This document shows, one piece after another, positions 39,249 to 51,455 of a DNA stretch of 64,000 nucleotides. Below the pieces are notes generated by a model, which was given only the letters and a program-made list of their open reading frames with translations, made no database searches and had not been told where the DNA came from. Position numbers and translations under genes: made by a program. Source of the DNA: Anaeromyces robustus (lineage: Eukaryota > Neocallimastigomycota > Neocallimastigomycetes > Neocallimastigales > Neocallimastigaceae); assembly GCA_002104895.1 (NCBI GenBank), contig MCFG01000012.1, forward strand, positions 235,001 to 299,000, written 5' to 3'. The stretch's first letter is position 1; every line of letters starts with the position of its first letter.

Positions 39249-39290
<42 letters not shown>

Positions 39291-39292
<2 letters not shown>

Positions 39293-39299
39293 ATAAAAT
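39291..39299 (+). repeat. Right target-site duplication of the LINE (candidate)
   Basis: TTATAAAAT directly follows the poly-A tail and matches 36486-36494. Confidence 0.55.
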
Positions 39300-40228
39300 T
39301 TAATTAATAAATAAGATATGCATTATATTACATTAAAAAATAATAATAATAATAATGGTCTACCATTATAATGTATTTATATATAAATATATATATTAGT
39401 CAAATAACCATGGTAAGAGAGAACAAAACTATAAAAAATAAAGAATTAAAATTTCAAACTACTAAATATTATAATTAATAACACTATGCATAATATATAT
39501 AATATATATAAATAAATATATAATAAAATTAAATTATAATTATTATTTATTAATTATAATTATTTATGATCAAAATGTATAATTTAATTATTTAATTATT
39601 TATTTATTTATTTATTTAAAATATATTTATTAATATATAGATTAATAAATACAATACATATATTAATAAATAAAAGAAAAAAATTTCTTTTTCTTTTTTC
39701 TTTTTCTTTTAATCAAAATGTTTATTTTTTTTTTTTTTTTTTTTTTAATATATATATATTTTATTTATCTTTATTTTATTATTTATATATATATATTTTT
39801 ATTATTTTAATAAATTCTATTTCTATATAAAATTATTGATTATATTTATTATCTTCAATTTAAATAATATTAAAATCAATTAAAATTAAATTAAAATTAA
39901 AATTACCTTCATCTTGTTTTTTTGTTTTTTTTTTTTTTTTATTATTATTATTTTTTTTTCTTTTTTCATAGTATATTTTTAAATAGTTCTCTTTATTTTA
40001 TACTTCCTTTTGAAATTACTACATAATAAAAAAATATATATAGCATATATATAAATTAAAATATATTGTATTTATAACTTATTGAATATAAATAAAATAT
40101 ATTTTCAAACGTATTCTTTCCTTTAATATATATATACATATAATAAAATTTATATTCTATCTATAATTTATCAAATTTCAAGTCTTATAACTATTTATAT
40201 TGTAATTTGTATAAATTTATAATTTGAA
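39300..40228. other. A/T-rich spacer upstream of LDB17
   Basis: This spacer of about 930 bp holds TA and T runs, a TTTC-rich patch at 39680-39712 and no supported open frame. It includes the presumed LDB17 promoter. Confidence 0.6.
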
Positions 40229-41395
40229 ATGTCCACAAATTTTAATAAATTATTCCATGGTAATTATTTAATAAATAATTATAATAATAAAAATACTAAA
40301 ATAATAATAGAATAATAGAATTATATACTATAATATTTATTCCAATTTCAAAATTCATATATTTTATTATTATAATTATTATTAATATTAGTATTAGTAT
40401 TAATATTAGTATTGTTATTATTATTATATTCTTTATTAAATATTATATTTTAAATTATATCAATATTAATTTATTATCATAAAAGAAATTGATACGGAAA
40501 TAGAAAATGCAAAAGTTGACGAATCTCTAAATTTATTTATTAATAAAATAACTAACAATAAAGATGGTAATAAAGCATATAATTAATTAATATTTTAATA
40601 AATAAAAACAGTTAACAAATTATTAAAACAACTTTTTATTTTAATAAATACCAATTTAGATATTATCAATGAAAAACAGATAAGAGAAATTTGTTATAAT
40701 TTTTTAGGAAAAGATAAAATTTTTGGTAGTATTTCAAAAATTAATGAAGAACTTTTACAGAAACTTACCAATGTAAATTTTCATATATGATAATATAATA
40801 TTACTATTCATAATAATAAATAAATAAATAAAATTAAAATAGTAATTCAATAACTAATAATTAAATTTGCAATATTTCACTATAATTATATCTTACATAT
40901 AAATATTTTTATCTATAAAATAATATATAATTAGAATGATAAAAGTGAACACTGGATAATTTATTATTTAATTTATTACTCTGGACAATTATATCCTTAC
41001 CTCTATACACATTTATTATATAATAATATATTAGATAATTTTCTAAATGAATTAAAACAAATACCCATTAATAAAAGTAAATTTATATATAATACGATAT
41101 AAATTTATCAAATTATTTAAAGTTTAAATACTTATTTTTTTTTTTTTTTAATAAAAAATAATAATAAATAAATATAATATTTTTATATAGATGAATTAGA
41201 ATATCAATCCATATTACGTATTTTATATAAAATTGCACATTTACATAAATTATCTAATAGAGATTTAGGTAATAATTATTTCATATACATTTTTCATTTA
41301 AATATTAAAAAGATAATAATAATTAATTAATTAATTTATTAGAATTTCTTTTTTTTTAAAAAAAAAAAAAAAAATAACTAATAAGTATTCTTTAA

Positions 41396-41429
<34 letters not shown>

Positions 41430-43440
41430 GTTGTTGTTGTTATACAGAATTATTCAACGAAGAAGTTATTGATATATTATTAGAATTTATAGAACATACT
41501 AGAAACTATCATGATGAAAATGTCAATTACTCAATTATTGAATTTTTGGTAGCAATTATATATACAATTATTTATTGAATAAATTTAATATTATTTAATA
41601 ATAATATAATAAATAATAATAATTAACGTTCTTGCTTTATTTGATAAATGAAGGTTGTTATAAGTCATCAAATCCAAAATAGAATAAAAGATAAAAATAA
41701 TAAAACTACTATTAAATATAATGCTATTTTAACTAGTTTGGAAAAAAGAATTAACAATAGTAAAACTTTGAGTGAAAATTTTATTTTTATATTAAATAGA
41801 ACTGGTAAAATTATAATATATACTATTTTTAAATATAAAATTAACATGATAATAACAATTTTATGTTTTTTTTTTTTTTTTCCTTATTATAATTATATTA
41901 TATATAATTAATTATAGCTGATTTCTCTGTTAAATATTATATTTTAAAGTTTTTATATTTAATATTTTCAACACCATCATTGGATAAATTCTTTTATACA
42001 AACGATATACCAGTATTATTAGATGTAACACTTCGAGAATTATGGAATTTAACAGATGAAAATACACATGTAAATAATTTTACATAAATATTTAAATGCA
42101 ATAATATATAAATATAAATATTAAATAATAATAATGATAATAATATATATATATGTATCTATGTACTTTTAATAATAATAATATATATTTGTATCTATGT
42201 ATACTTTTAATAATAATAATATATATATGTATCTATGTATACTTTTAATAATAATAATATATATATCTATGTATATTTTTAATAATAATAATAATATAAT
42301 AATAATAATAATAGATTCAAAAAGGTTATTTAGTATTATTAGAAAAATTAATACAATATACAATTAACCATAGTATACCATATAGATATCCTGATATAAC
42401 AAAATTATTATATGCTATCAGTCAACGTAGTCAAAATACATGTTATTCTAATGAAAAACAACATGCCAAACTAGTAGCTTTATCAAATATTGCAAATCGC
42501 ATTTTGAAACGTTTTGATTCTATTTTAGATGTAAGTACAATGACTAAAGTTCGCAGTGAAGATAATATTGTAGCTTTGAATAAATCTTCTTCAACATCTT
42601 CATCACCTTCATCAGCAAAACCAATAAAAGAAAGAAAACCAAGGAAAAAAGCAAAATCTGCTACTACAACCCCTACTGATAAAAATAATATAGATATATT
42701 AATCTTTGAAAAAGGAAAAAGACCTAATCCATTAAATAAAATTAAACCATTAGAAAAAGTAAATAGTGTTGATGAAGAAGAAATTGATAATAATAATAAT
42801 AATAAAGAAAAAGAAAAAGAAAATAATGTTGTTGTTGAAGAAAATAATGTCGAAGAAAATAATGAAGATAATGAAAATGAAAGTAAAGATCATGAAAAAT
42901 TAAGTCAAAGAGCAATGGATATTTTCTTAAAATCTTATCAACAATATCATGAAAATAATAATAATAATAATAATAATAATCAAGAACAACAACAACAACA
43001 ACAACAATCAACAAATTCATCATCACAAAACACATTAAAAAATGAAATAGAGGATGAAGTTGTACCTATATCACCTGTTAATGAAGATAAAGATCATGAA
43101 AAATTAAGTCAAAGAGCTATGGATATTTTCTTAAGGTCTTATCAACAATATCAAGAAAATAATCAAACTACTTCTTTCAATGAAAATTCAAATATTATAA
43201 CTAATCAAACTACACTTGAACCAATATCTCTTCTTGAAGAAGGAGAAGGAGAAAGAGAAGGAGAAGAAGAAGAAGAACAAAATGAAAATAATAAAACACC
43301 AATTAGTAGTAAAGATCATGAAAAATTAAGTGAACGTGCAATGAATATTTTTTTAAAATCTATTCAACAATATAATAATGAACAAGAAACTATTCATTCT
43401 GCTTCTTTACCTCCAACTTATTCAAATCAAGAAGAAAAAG

Positions 43441-43475
<35 letters not shown>

Positions 43476-44219
43476 GAAATTCAAGATGATATTTATTCAG
43501 CTAATTCTTATTTCCCACATAATCATCATGATACCTCTAATTGTCATCCTCAATCTACCTCTAATAATAATTATAATAATAATAATAATAATAATAATAA
43601 TTATAATTATTCATCTAATTATAATGAAAATGATAACATATCAACTTATTCAACAAATTCAAATTCAAATTCTACAATATCAAATACTTCCTTTCCTATT
43701 CCAACTAGATATGATAGTCATAATAAAAAACATTCAATGATTGATCCAATTGAAAGAACTCATTCACCATTTTCTGATAATTATCAAATATCTTCACAAA
43801 TTCAATATCAATATCAATATCAATATAAAAATAATAATAATAATAGAACTAAAAATTCAAATCCAGTAGCATCACCAGCACTTTCTGCATCATCCTATTA
43901 TAGTAATTATTCATCCTCTTCTGTTTCTAAACCATATTATCAAACTAAACCCACTAATATCTTTAAAAAAGATAATACAACTAATATTTCTTCACCATTA
44001 AATTATACTAGTAATAGTAATCGTAAAGCAAGTTATTCATCCGTAAACACAACCTCTTCCTCCTATTCTCCTTATTTAAATAATATTAATATTTCTACAA
44101 ATCCTACTACCAATAAAATAAATAATATTAATAATATATTTAATATGGATTCTAATATTATCGATGATCCTGTAGAACGTCATCAATCACCATTTGATGA
44201 TTCTTTCAGTATAGAATAA
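40229..44219 (+). CDS. LDB17: SPIN90/Ldb17/Dip1-type Arp2/3 activator with repeated tail
   Basis: Nine exons join in phase: 40229-40259, 40486-40566, 40660-40772, 40935-41076, 41191-41268, 41448-41548, 41654-41804, 41918-42069 and 42315-44219, giving 917 residues. Residues 1 to about 350 form the helical armadillo-like leucine-rich domain of the family, with marks such as ENFIFILNR, LKFLYLIFSTPSLDKFFYTNDIPVLLD and LRELWNL. Family members bind Arp2/3 and start linear actin filaments that seed branched networks at endocytic sites (Dip1 in fission yeast, Ldb17 in budding yeast, SPIN90 in animals). The tail, from about 365, is Asn/Gln/Ser-rich. It holds three copies of DHEKLSxRAMxIFLKS at about 475, 543 and 617, and two DPxER--SPFxD motifs at about 760 and the C-terminus. 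No SH3 domain is visible. The tail motifs match nothing I know. Confidence 0.82.
42136..42285 (+). repeat. 38-bp minisatellite in LDB17 intron 8
   Basis: Four tandem copies share the core GTATCTATGTATACTTTTAA followed by an AAT run and a TA run. They fill most of the 245-nt intron just before the large last exon. Confidence 0.85.
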
Positions 44220-44459
44220 ATAGACTAAACTCTTAAAAAAAATTAATAATAAATAATAAATAATTAATAAATATATAATTAATAAATAAATAAAATAAAT
44301 AATAAAAGTAAAAAATATATATATATTTATATTCATATAAAAACAAATATAAAAATAAATATAAAATAAAATAATAATAATAGTAGTAATATAATTAAAT
44401 TAAAAAAAAAATTCATTAAAATAAAAGAATGAAAAAAAAAAAAAAAATAAAAAAAAAAA

Positions 44460-44492
<33 letters not shown>

Positions 44493-45009
44493 GAAAAATT
44501 AATAAAGAATAAATTAATAATAAATAAATAAATAATAAACAAATAAATATAAAAAATTACAATAAAAATAGAATAAATATAAATAAAAAAGAAAAAGAAA
44601 AAAAGAAAAGAAAAGAAAAGAAAAAGAAAAATAAGAAAAAAGAAAAACATATATAATCAGAAATTGTAAAAATAAAAATAAATAAAATAAAATAAAATAA
44701 AAAATAAAAATATTTATAAAATTAATCTAAATCTATTATAGTTCTATATATTTATTTATATTTATATATATATTTATATTTATAAAGATTTTAAATTTAT
44801 ATATTAAATATTTATATTATCTCTTTTTTTTTTTTTTTTTTTTATTTCTATTTTAATAAATATTATTTAAAAAGTAATTTTTTTTTAAATTTAACCCTTC
44901 AAATAAAAAAAAATTAAAATAATCAAGATGAACATAACCCTAATATTATATTATATCATAATCACTAAATATTCAAAATAATAATAATAACGAAATAACG
45001 ATGGAATAG

Positions 45010-45050
<41 letters not shown>

Positions 45051-45949
45051 TAATAATAATAATAAATACATCTATCTTAAATTAATAATAGATTAATAAA
45101 AAAAAAAGCAAAAATGTATTGTAAAAAAGAAAAAATAAAAATAAAAATAAAAATAAATTAATAATAAAAAAAAATGAAAAGTCAAAATAATTCAGTGATA
45201 ATAGATATTAAATATTAATTATTAAATTAAAATCTATTAGAATGTCATATGCTTTAACAAAATACAAAATCAGCAATCTTTTTTTTTTTTTTTTTTTTTT
45301 TTTACACTATATAATATTTTAAAATAATCACAATAGTAATACTTATAAATGAATGAACATATTAATGATTTTTTTTTTCTTGTTAAGTCATAAGACAATA
45401 AATATAAACTAAAGTAAAAAGAAATAACTTTATTAGTTGATACTTATTTGTATTTTTATAAAATATTAATTATCAATAAAAAACAAAAAAAAAAAAAAAG
45501 AAAACCTTTAAAAATCATAGTAATTTTTTTTTATTTAATATATATAATATATTTATATTTATTTTTATATTTATATTGTGATTTAAAAAAATAAAAAAAA
45601 AAAAAAGAAAAAGAAAAAAGAAAAAAGATTTAATTAATTAATTAATTATATGTCATAATTAAAAAGGAATTAATATAATATAAAGATTCAATTAATTTAT
45701 AATGAATTCATTTATTTTTAATATATATTTTTTTCTTTTCTACTGATTTTGTTTTTATTTTTATTTTTTGTTTTTTGTTTTCTTTTTTATGCTATATATC
45801 CATAAAAGTATAAATTGAAAAAAAATGGTTATAAATTTTATAAATAATAATAGAATTATTTATATATTAAATTTTGGATTGTATAAAAAATGTAAAATTT
45901 ATGTTAATATCAAAATTAACTATTTTTTTTTTTAATTATTTTTGGTTGT

Positions 45950-46140
45950 TAAGTATACACAAGGTTTCTGGTTTGACACCACCTCTACCCCACAACTGTT
46001 CATATGTAGGACTTGTAGACTGGACTCGTTATAAAGTTAGTGTTAGAGGTTTAAGTACAAAAGTAAAATATATGAAAATACTAAGGGCGTCGAGGCCAAA
46101 ATGGCATAAAATCATTTTTGTGTCATTTTGGCGTTATAAA
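45950..46140. other. Higher-GC island of unknown origin
   Basis: About 190 bp with far more G and C than the surrounding kilobases includes CACCACCTCTACCCC-like sequence and a hairpin. An open plus-strand frame (45874-46164) crosses it but looks accidental, because its ends lie in A/T-rich flank and it has no recognisable domain. On the minus strand a 20-odd codon stretch ending in TAA also reads open. It could be an RNA gene, a decayed mobile element or imported DNA; I could not fold it into a tRNA or recognise a snRNA. Confidence 0.4.
46095..46132. repeat. Hairpin with 12-bp arms
   Basis: GCCAAAATGGCA (46095-46106) and TGTCATTTTGGC (46121-46132) pair with one mismatch around a 14-nt loop. 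The arms are rich in GC for this genome, so this is unlikely to be random A/T pairing. It could be the stem of an RNA or the folded end of a mobile element. Confidence 0.6.
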
Positions 46141-47428
46141 TTATTATATATAATTTTTTTTTAATTTATAATTAAATTCAGATATATTCATATGAAGTAC
46201 TATAAATTTTTTTTTTTAAATTATTTTTTAAAAAAAAAATAATAATAGTATTAAAATAGTATTAATTATAGGACACTTAAAAAATTATATATATATATTT
46301 TTTTTCATAAAACATATTATCATTGTAAAAAAAAGACATAATAATAAAATATTATAAAAAATTTTATCCATTATTAAATTTTAAAAAATTAAAATGACGT
46401 GACTGATGTTGGTGGTGATGAATCATAAAGTTTAAAATATAAATCAATCAGTTTTATGGTTTTATGTATATATATGTATATATGTATATGTATATTTATT
46501 TTTTATAATAATATGTAATGGTTTCGATGAAATTTTTTTTATCTAACGCAATATACAATATATTTATATTAAATTTTATGATATATTAATATTATTATTA
46601 TTAAATCATTAATTGTTAATGTCATTTAATTTAGATATTTCTTTTTTCCTTTTTTGTATTTTAATTTTTTTCTCAATTTTATTATTATTTTTTTTTTTTA
46701 TTTTATTTTGTTTTATTTTAGTATAGAAAAAAAAAGTACATAAATTTTAGATTATAACAAAAAAAAATTTTTTTCAACCAATATTTTAAATATATTAATT
46801 TGATAATTTAATTATACTTTATTTAGATAGAAAATAATATATTAAAAAATAATTATATATGAATATTTCGAACTCATTCAATTATAATCAATTAAAAGAA
46901 GTTTTACAATTATATTGGGATTATATTGACTCTAATATTTACTCTTTTTTTTTTTTTTTTATCTAAATGAATATTAAATATTTAATATTAATAATGTGAT
47001 ATTATGAGGTTTTGAATTATAACTTAAGATAATATTAAATGATGTTAATTATTAACTTGTTTTTTTAATATTATTAACAATGTAATGATTAATTATGTGT
47101 TACTTATTTTCTATTAATTTTTTAGGTATTTTTTATTATTTTTTGAAAGAGAATATGATTCATTTTTTTTATATTATTAATTTTAAAAATAACCCCCCAT
47201 AATCTTATGATTTTTTTTATTATTTTAAAAATAATATTAAATTTTAAATATTATATTAATATATTTTAATTATTAAATTTTCATCTTTAAAAATATTAAA
47301 AAGATTTTTCAATAATTAAATAGTATCATTTTAATATTAATAATGAATAATAATAATAATAATAATAATAATTAAATAAATAATAATAATCATAAATAAT
47401 AATAATAATAATTATAATAATAATTATA

Positions 47429-47468
<40 letters not shown>

Positions 47469-48822
47469 TATAATAATAATAATAAATGTATATAATGATT
47501 ATGTATATAATAATAATGTATATATAATAATAATAATATTACCAATTTTTTTTTTTTTTTTTTTTACTTATTATTATTGTTGCTATTATTCATAATTATT
47601 ATTCATTATTTTAATATTTAGTTTTATTTTTAAAAATGATCAAATTTAGTATATAACAAATGTATTATGTTTATTTAAATTTATATATAATATAGTATAT
47701 TGACCCTAATTATTAATATATATATTTTTTTAAAATTGTCACAGACACATAAAAAAAAAAAACTAAAAAAAAAACAAAAAAAAAAAAAAAACAAAAAAAA
47801 TAAAATAAAAATAAAAAATACCATTTTTGATTATAATATCATATATTATAATATTATATTATTAATATAATTAATATTATTAATATTATTAATATTATGT
47901 TATATTAAAAGAGAATAAGTGTAATATTAAAAAATATGTAGTCATATAAATAAATATGAATAAACTTTATTATAATGAATGTTTTAAAAATTAAATAATT
48001 TATTATTAATTAAGATTATAAAAATAATTTAATATTTAATTGTCTTTTAAGCAAAAAATGAAAAATTAATTATTTATTATATTATATTATGAGATTTAGT
48101 TAAGATACATTGTGTGATATACATATATTATATATATTATATAATATAATATAATATTTAATTGAATATGAAAAAAAAATTATTGTATGTGTAAAAATAA
48201 TATTACATAATATTATTTTGAAAAATGTTTAGGTAACACAATTTTTAAAAATTCATTTTTTATTGGTTTGTTCATCATCAACTTATCCAATAAATTTGAA
48301 ACAATTTTCATTTCTTAATATAGAAAAAAATCATGGATTTTACATTATTTTTAATTTTTATTTATTATTAAAGATTTTTCTAATTTATAATAGATTTAAT
48401 TATAATATACATTTAACTTTTTTTTTTTTTATTTATATATAAATATTTATATTATATATATCATATATCACAGATTAAAATAATATATAGTATATTAATA
48501 TAAAATGGTTTTAACTGTTGGTAAAATAAATATTATTTCTGTATAAATATATATTTTTTTATATTTATTATATTATTTTTATTACAATAAATTATGCTTT
48601 TGTTTGTTTTATATATTCAAATATATTATTATATATTATGATAATTATATAAACTGATTTAATTCTATTGATAGTTAAATAAACTTTTTTTATAGTATAG
48701 AATTAAATCTATCAATAAGAAAAGAAAAAAGAAGAGTCTATTTTTGTATTTTTATAATAAATAAATATATTTAAAGATTGATAGCATAGTAATAATAAAC
48801 CAAAAATAATAATAATTTCAAT

Positions 48823-48927
48823 TTATAATAAAGATTTAAAACCTTCCTTAATTAAAGTTTGTGTTAACGAATAATAATATATAGTCAAATCTTGATAGCC
48901 ATGTTTTACAGTATTTATAGATTTATT
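48823..48927 (-). other. Orphan exon-like segment (minus strand)
   Basis: On the minus strand a TTTATAG 3' splice-like site is followed by 34 open codons and TAA. The peptide has mixed composition unlike repeat DNA (centre HGYQDLTIYYYSLTQTLIKE). It resembles a final exon. No upstream exon in matching phase was found, and I do not recognise the protein. It could be a relic. Confidence 0.25.
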
Positions 48928-49334
48928 CTATAAACGACAAGTATAAATAAGTAAATATATATAATTTATTATTTAAAACAAATAATATAAGAAAAAAATC
49001 ATAATAATATATACACAATTAATAATAATAAAAAAGACACACGATGTATATATATATATAAAGTAAAAGAAAAAATATATATAATTAAAACAAACCATGT
49101 TATAAATCAATTTAAACGTTTTTACCGTTTCAATTTATTTTGTGACGTTATTAATATCTGTAATTGATAATTATAATAATGATAATAAAATTTATTATAA
49201 GGATTCAATTATATTTATTATTATATTCAAATATTTTAATTGTATAATTCTTATTTATTTTTTTTTATATAAAACTTATATTTATAAAACTTATATTTAT
49301 TATAAAAGATAAATTATATAATAAATAATCATTA

Positions 49335-49417
49335 TTATGAATTTCTAAATGCTTTTTGTCTAATACAAATATTTTCTTTCTTTTCTTTCAGTTGAAGATT
49401 AATTAATAATTCAGATA
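49335..49417 (-). other. Orphan exon-like segment (minus strand)
   Basis: A minus-strand A-rich AAAAAG acceptor is followed by about 27 codons, including INLQLKEKKENICIRQKAF, and a stop. The composition is coding-like. It could be the last exon of an unrecognised minus-strand gene, separate from the segment at 48823-48927. No partner exon was identified. Confidence 0.22.
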
Positions 49418-51455
49418 CTTTTTGTGTTCATTTTGGATAGTAGTACAAAATAAATATAAAAATATTTTTATTTTTTTTTTTTAAATTGCAATATAACAAA
49501 TGAAAAAAAAAAAAAAAAAGAAAATCAAAAAAAAAAAATTTTTTTTTAAATAATACTTTTGTTAATTTATTAAATTATAAAACCAATATTAATATTAATT
49601 AATCTATTATTAAATTATATCCTTAAAAAATTCGGTGGTAATAAAAAAAACCGTTTTAATAAGAAGGTTTTAGAATAACTATAGTATGAACAAACTTTTT
49701 TTATTATATAATATTAGTTTGTTTTTATTTATTAAATATATATATATATTTAATAAGTTAAATAAGTATCAAAAGATTTATTTGTTGAAATAACTATATA
49801 TAAGAGAGATTGATACAATTAAAAAAAAAAAAAGTACAATAATAATTAAATGTTATTAATATGTAAAAATTTAAATATATAAATAATTTTTAATTAATGA
49901 CATTTTTAATTATATTTTTACATATTATCATTATCATTACATATATGTTCTTGATAAGAAAGAATTATAATAATAATCCATTTTTTTTTTGTTATTTTAT
50001 AAATTATTAATTTTAATAGTTATTTTTTTTTTATATTAATAATCCATTTTTTCTTCTTATTTATTTAAAAGCATTCCCATTTTAAATTAGCTATTTATAT
50101 ATATATATATAATACATCAATATATAGAAATAGAAATGTTTTTATAATTTTTAAACTCAAATAATATTTATATTGGGTTTGTGTTGTATATATAATAGAA
50201 TATATAATATATAATATATATCTATATTTATTTATTTTACAATTTATTTCAACAAAATATAAATATAGACTATATCATTATTATCAAAATCATACATAAT
50301 ATATTATTAATAATATATTATATTTAATATATAATTAATTATTCAATTATATTATTAAATAAAGGATCATCATATTAATATATTAAAAATTTTGTTTTTT
50401 TTAAATAATTAAAATTTTAAAAAATAAAGTTTATAATAGTTAAAAAAAAAAAAAAAAAACATTTATGAGTTAAATATATATGAATAATATATAATATATA
50501 ATATTTAAAAGGTTAAGTAAGTAAATATTATATAATAAAGATATATTAGTAATATATTAGATAATATAAATTTAATAATTTCATATTTCTATATATCATA
50601 AGCAATATATAAAAATATAATATAATATATAAATAATTAATAATATATTAATATAAAATTTTTTTTTATAAAATTTATAAAAAAATTTATATTTAATAAA
50701 TTCTTTTTAAAAAATTTCTTTTCTTTTCTTTTTAAATATATTTATAAATTTATCTTTAAAAAAAAAAAAAAACTTTTAAAATTTTAATTGTGTTACTTTT
50801 TTTAATTTAATTTTTTTATATATAGGCAATTAAATTAAAAATTGAACTATTAAATTTAAAAATTTCTTTTTTCTTAAAATATTATAAATAAATTAAATAA
50901 ATTAAAAAAAAAATAAAAAAAATAATATATTCTTTTAATAATTGTTTATATAATACAATTTTATAGAAAGAAGTAGAAAATTTTATTAAGAAATAATATT
51001 AAATAAACATTTAAATCGTATTGAAATAGTGTAATCAATAAAGAAAATATTTTCCATTTAAAAGCAAAACAAAACAAAGAAAAAAAAAAAGTAAAATAAA
51101 GAAAAACAAAACAAAGAAGAATTAAAAATTTAATAAAATTTATATTATTACCACTTTAATATTTTATAAATATCCAAAAGTATATTTCTATTCAAATAAA
51201 CAGGATATTTATATTCACTCAAGATAACATATAACAAATAAACAAAAAATTAAAAAAGTATTAAAGAAAATAGTTTTTTTCTTTTCTTTTTTTTTTTTAG
51301 TCTTTTTTCCATTAAAGATTACCTCATGAAATAAGATTTTTAAATATATATATATATTTTTTTGTAGTATATATATATCATCATTAAAGTATTTTTTTTA
51401 TCATATTTTAATTCATTAATTTATAAATTAAAAGAGAGAAATATATATATATAAA

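Larger units (their letters stand above)
36495..39290 (+). mobile_element. 5'-truncated non-LTR retrotransposon (LINE) with internal inversion
   Basis: The element is clearly less A/T-rich than its surroundings and ends in a 39-nt poly-A tail (39252-39290) preceded by AATAAA at about 39222. It encodes a LINE-type reverse transcriptase and a C-terminal zinc-finger-like segment. Endonuclease and ORF1 are absent, so it is 5'-truncated. From left to right: a plus-strand coding piece ending ...NLVYSTKD (to about 36567), an inverted 626-bp segment (36568-37193) with the first half of the reverse transcriptase, then the remaining coding sequence on the plus strand to a stop at 39017, and a 3' UTR of about 235 bp. 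Six-bp inverted repeats (AAGATC and GATCTT) mark the inversion ends. It lies between HIS1 and LDB17, and no copy of its own gene can be made as it stands. Confidence 0.9.
44220..51455. other. 7.2 kb A/T-rich spacer with scattered coding-like pieces
   Basis: This is mostly A/T homopolymers and AAT/ATT runs (for example 45013-45065 and 47350-47490). Items that stand out are a higher-GC island at 45950-46140 with a hairpin, a short ATG frame at 46859-46965, a coding-like stretch near 48237-48372, and two minus-strand exon-like pieces at 48823-48927 and 49335-49417. None could be joined into a full gene by eye. The right part is the bZIP gene promoter and leader. Confidence 0.5.

Noticed and set aside
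42742-43035. Minus-strand frame opposite the LDB17 tail, and the alternative plus frame 43378-43740
   Set aside because: They are out-of-frame readings of the poly-Asn/Gln coding region.
45940-46020. tRNA or tRNA-derived SINE (GGTTTGACACC resembles a B box)
   Set aside because: No A box at the right distance and the T-stem does not pair beyond three bases.
45874-46164. Plus-strand protein of 96 residues over the GC island
   Set aside because: The frame has no domain, begins and ends in A/T-rich flank and gains its mixed composition only from the island; I kept the island but not the protein.
48484-48505. ATG GTT TTA ACT GTT G followed by a GTAAAA donor, as a first exon
   Set aside because: No following exon in matching phase gave a credible protein.
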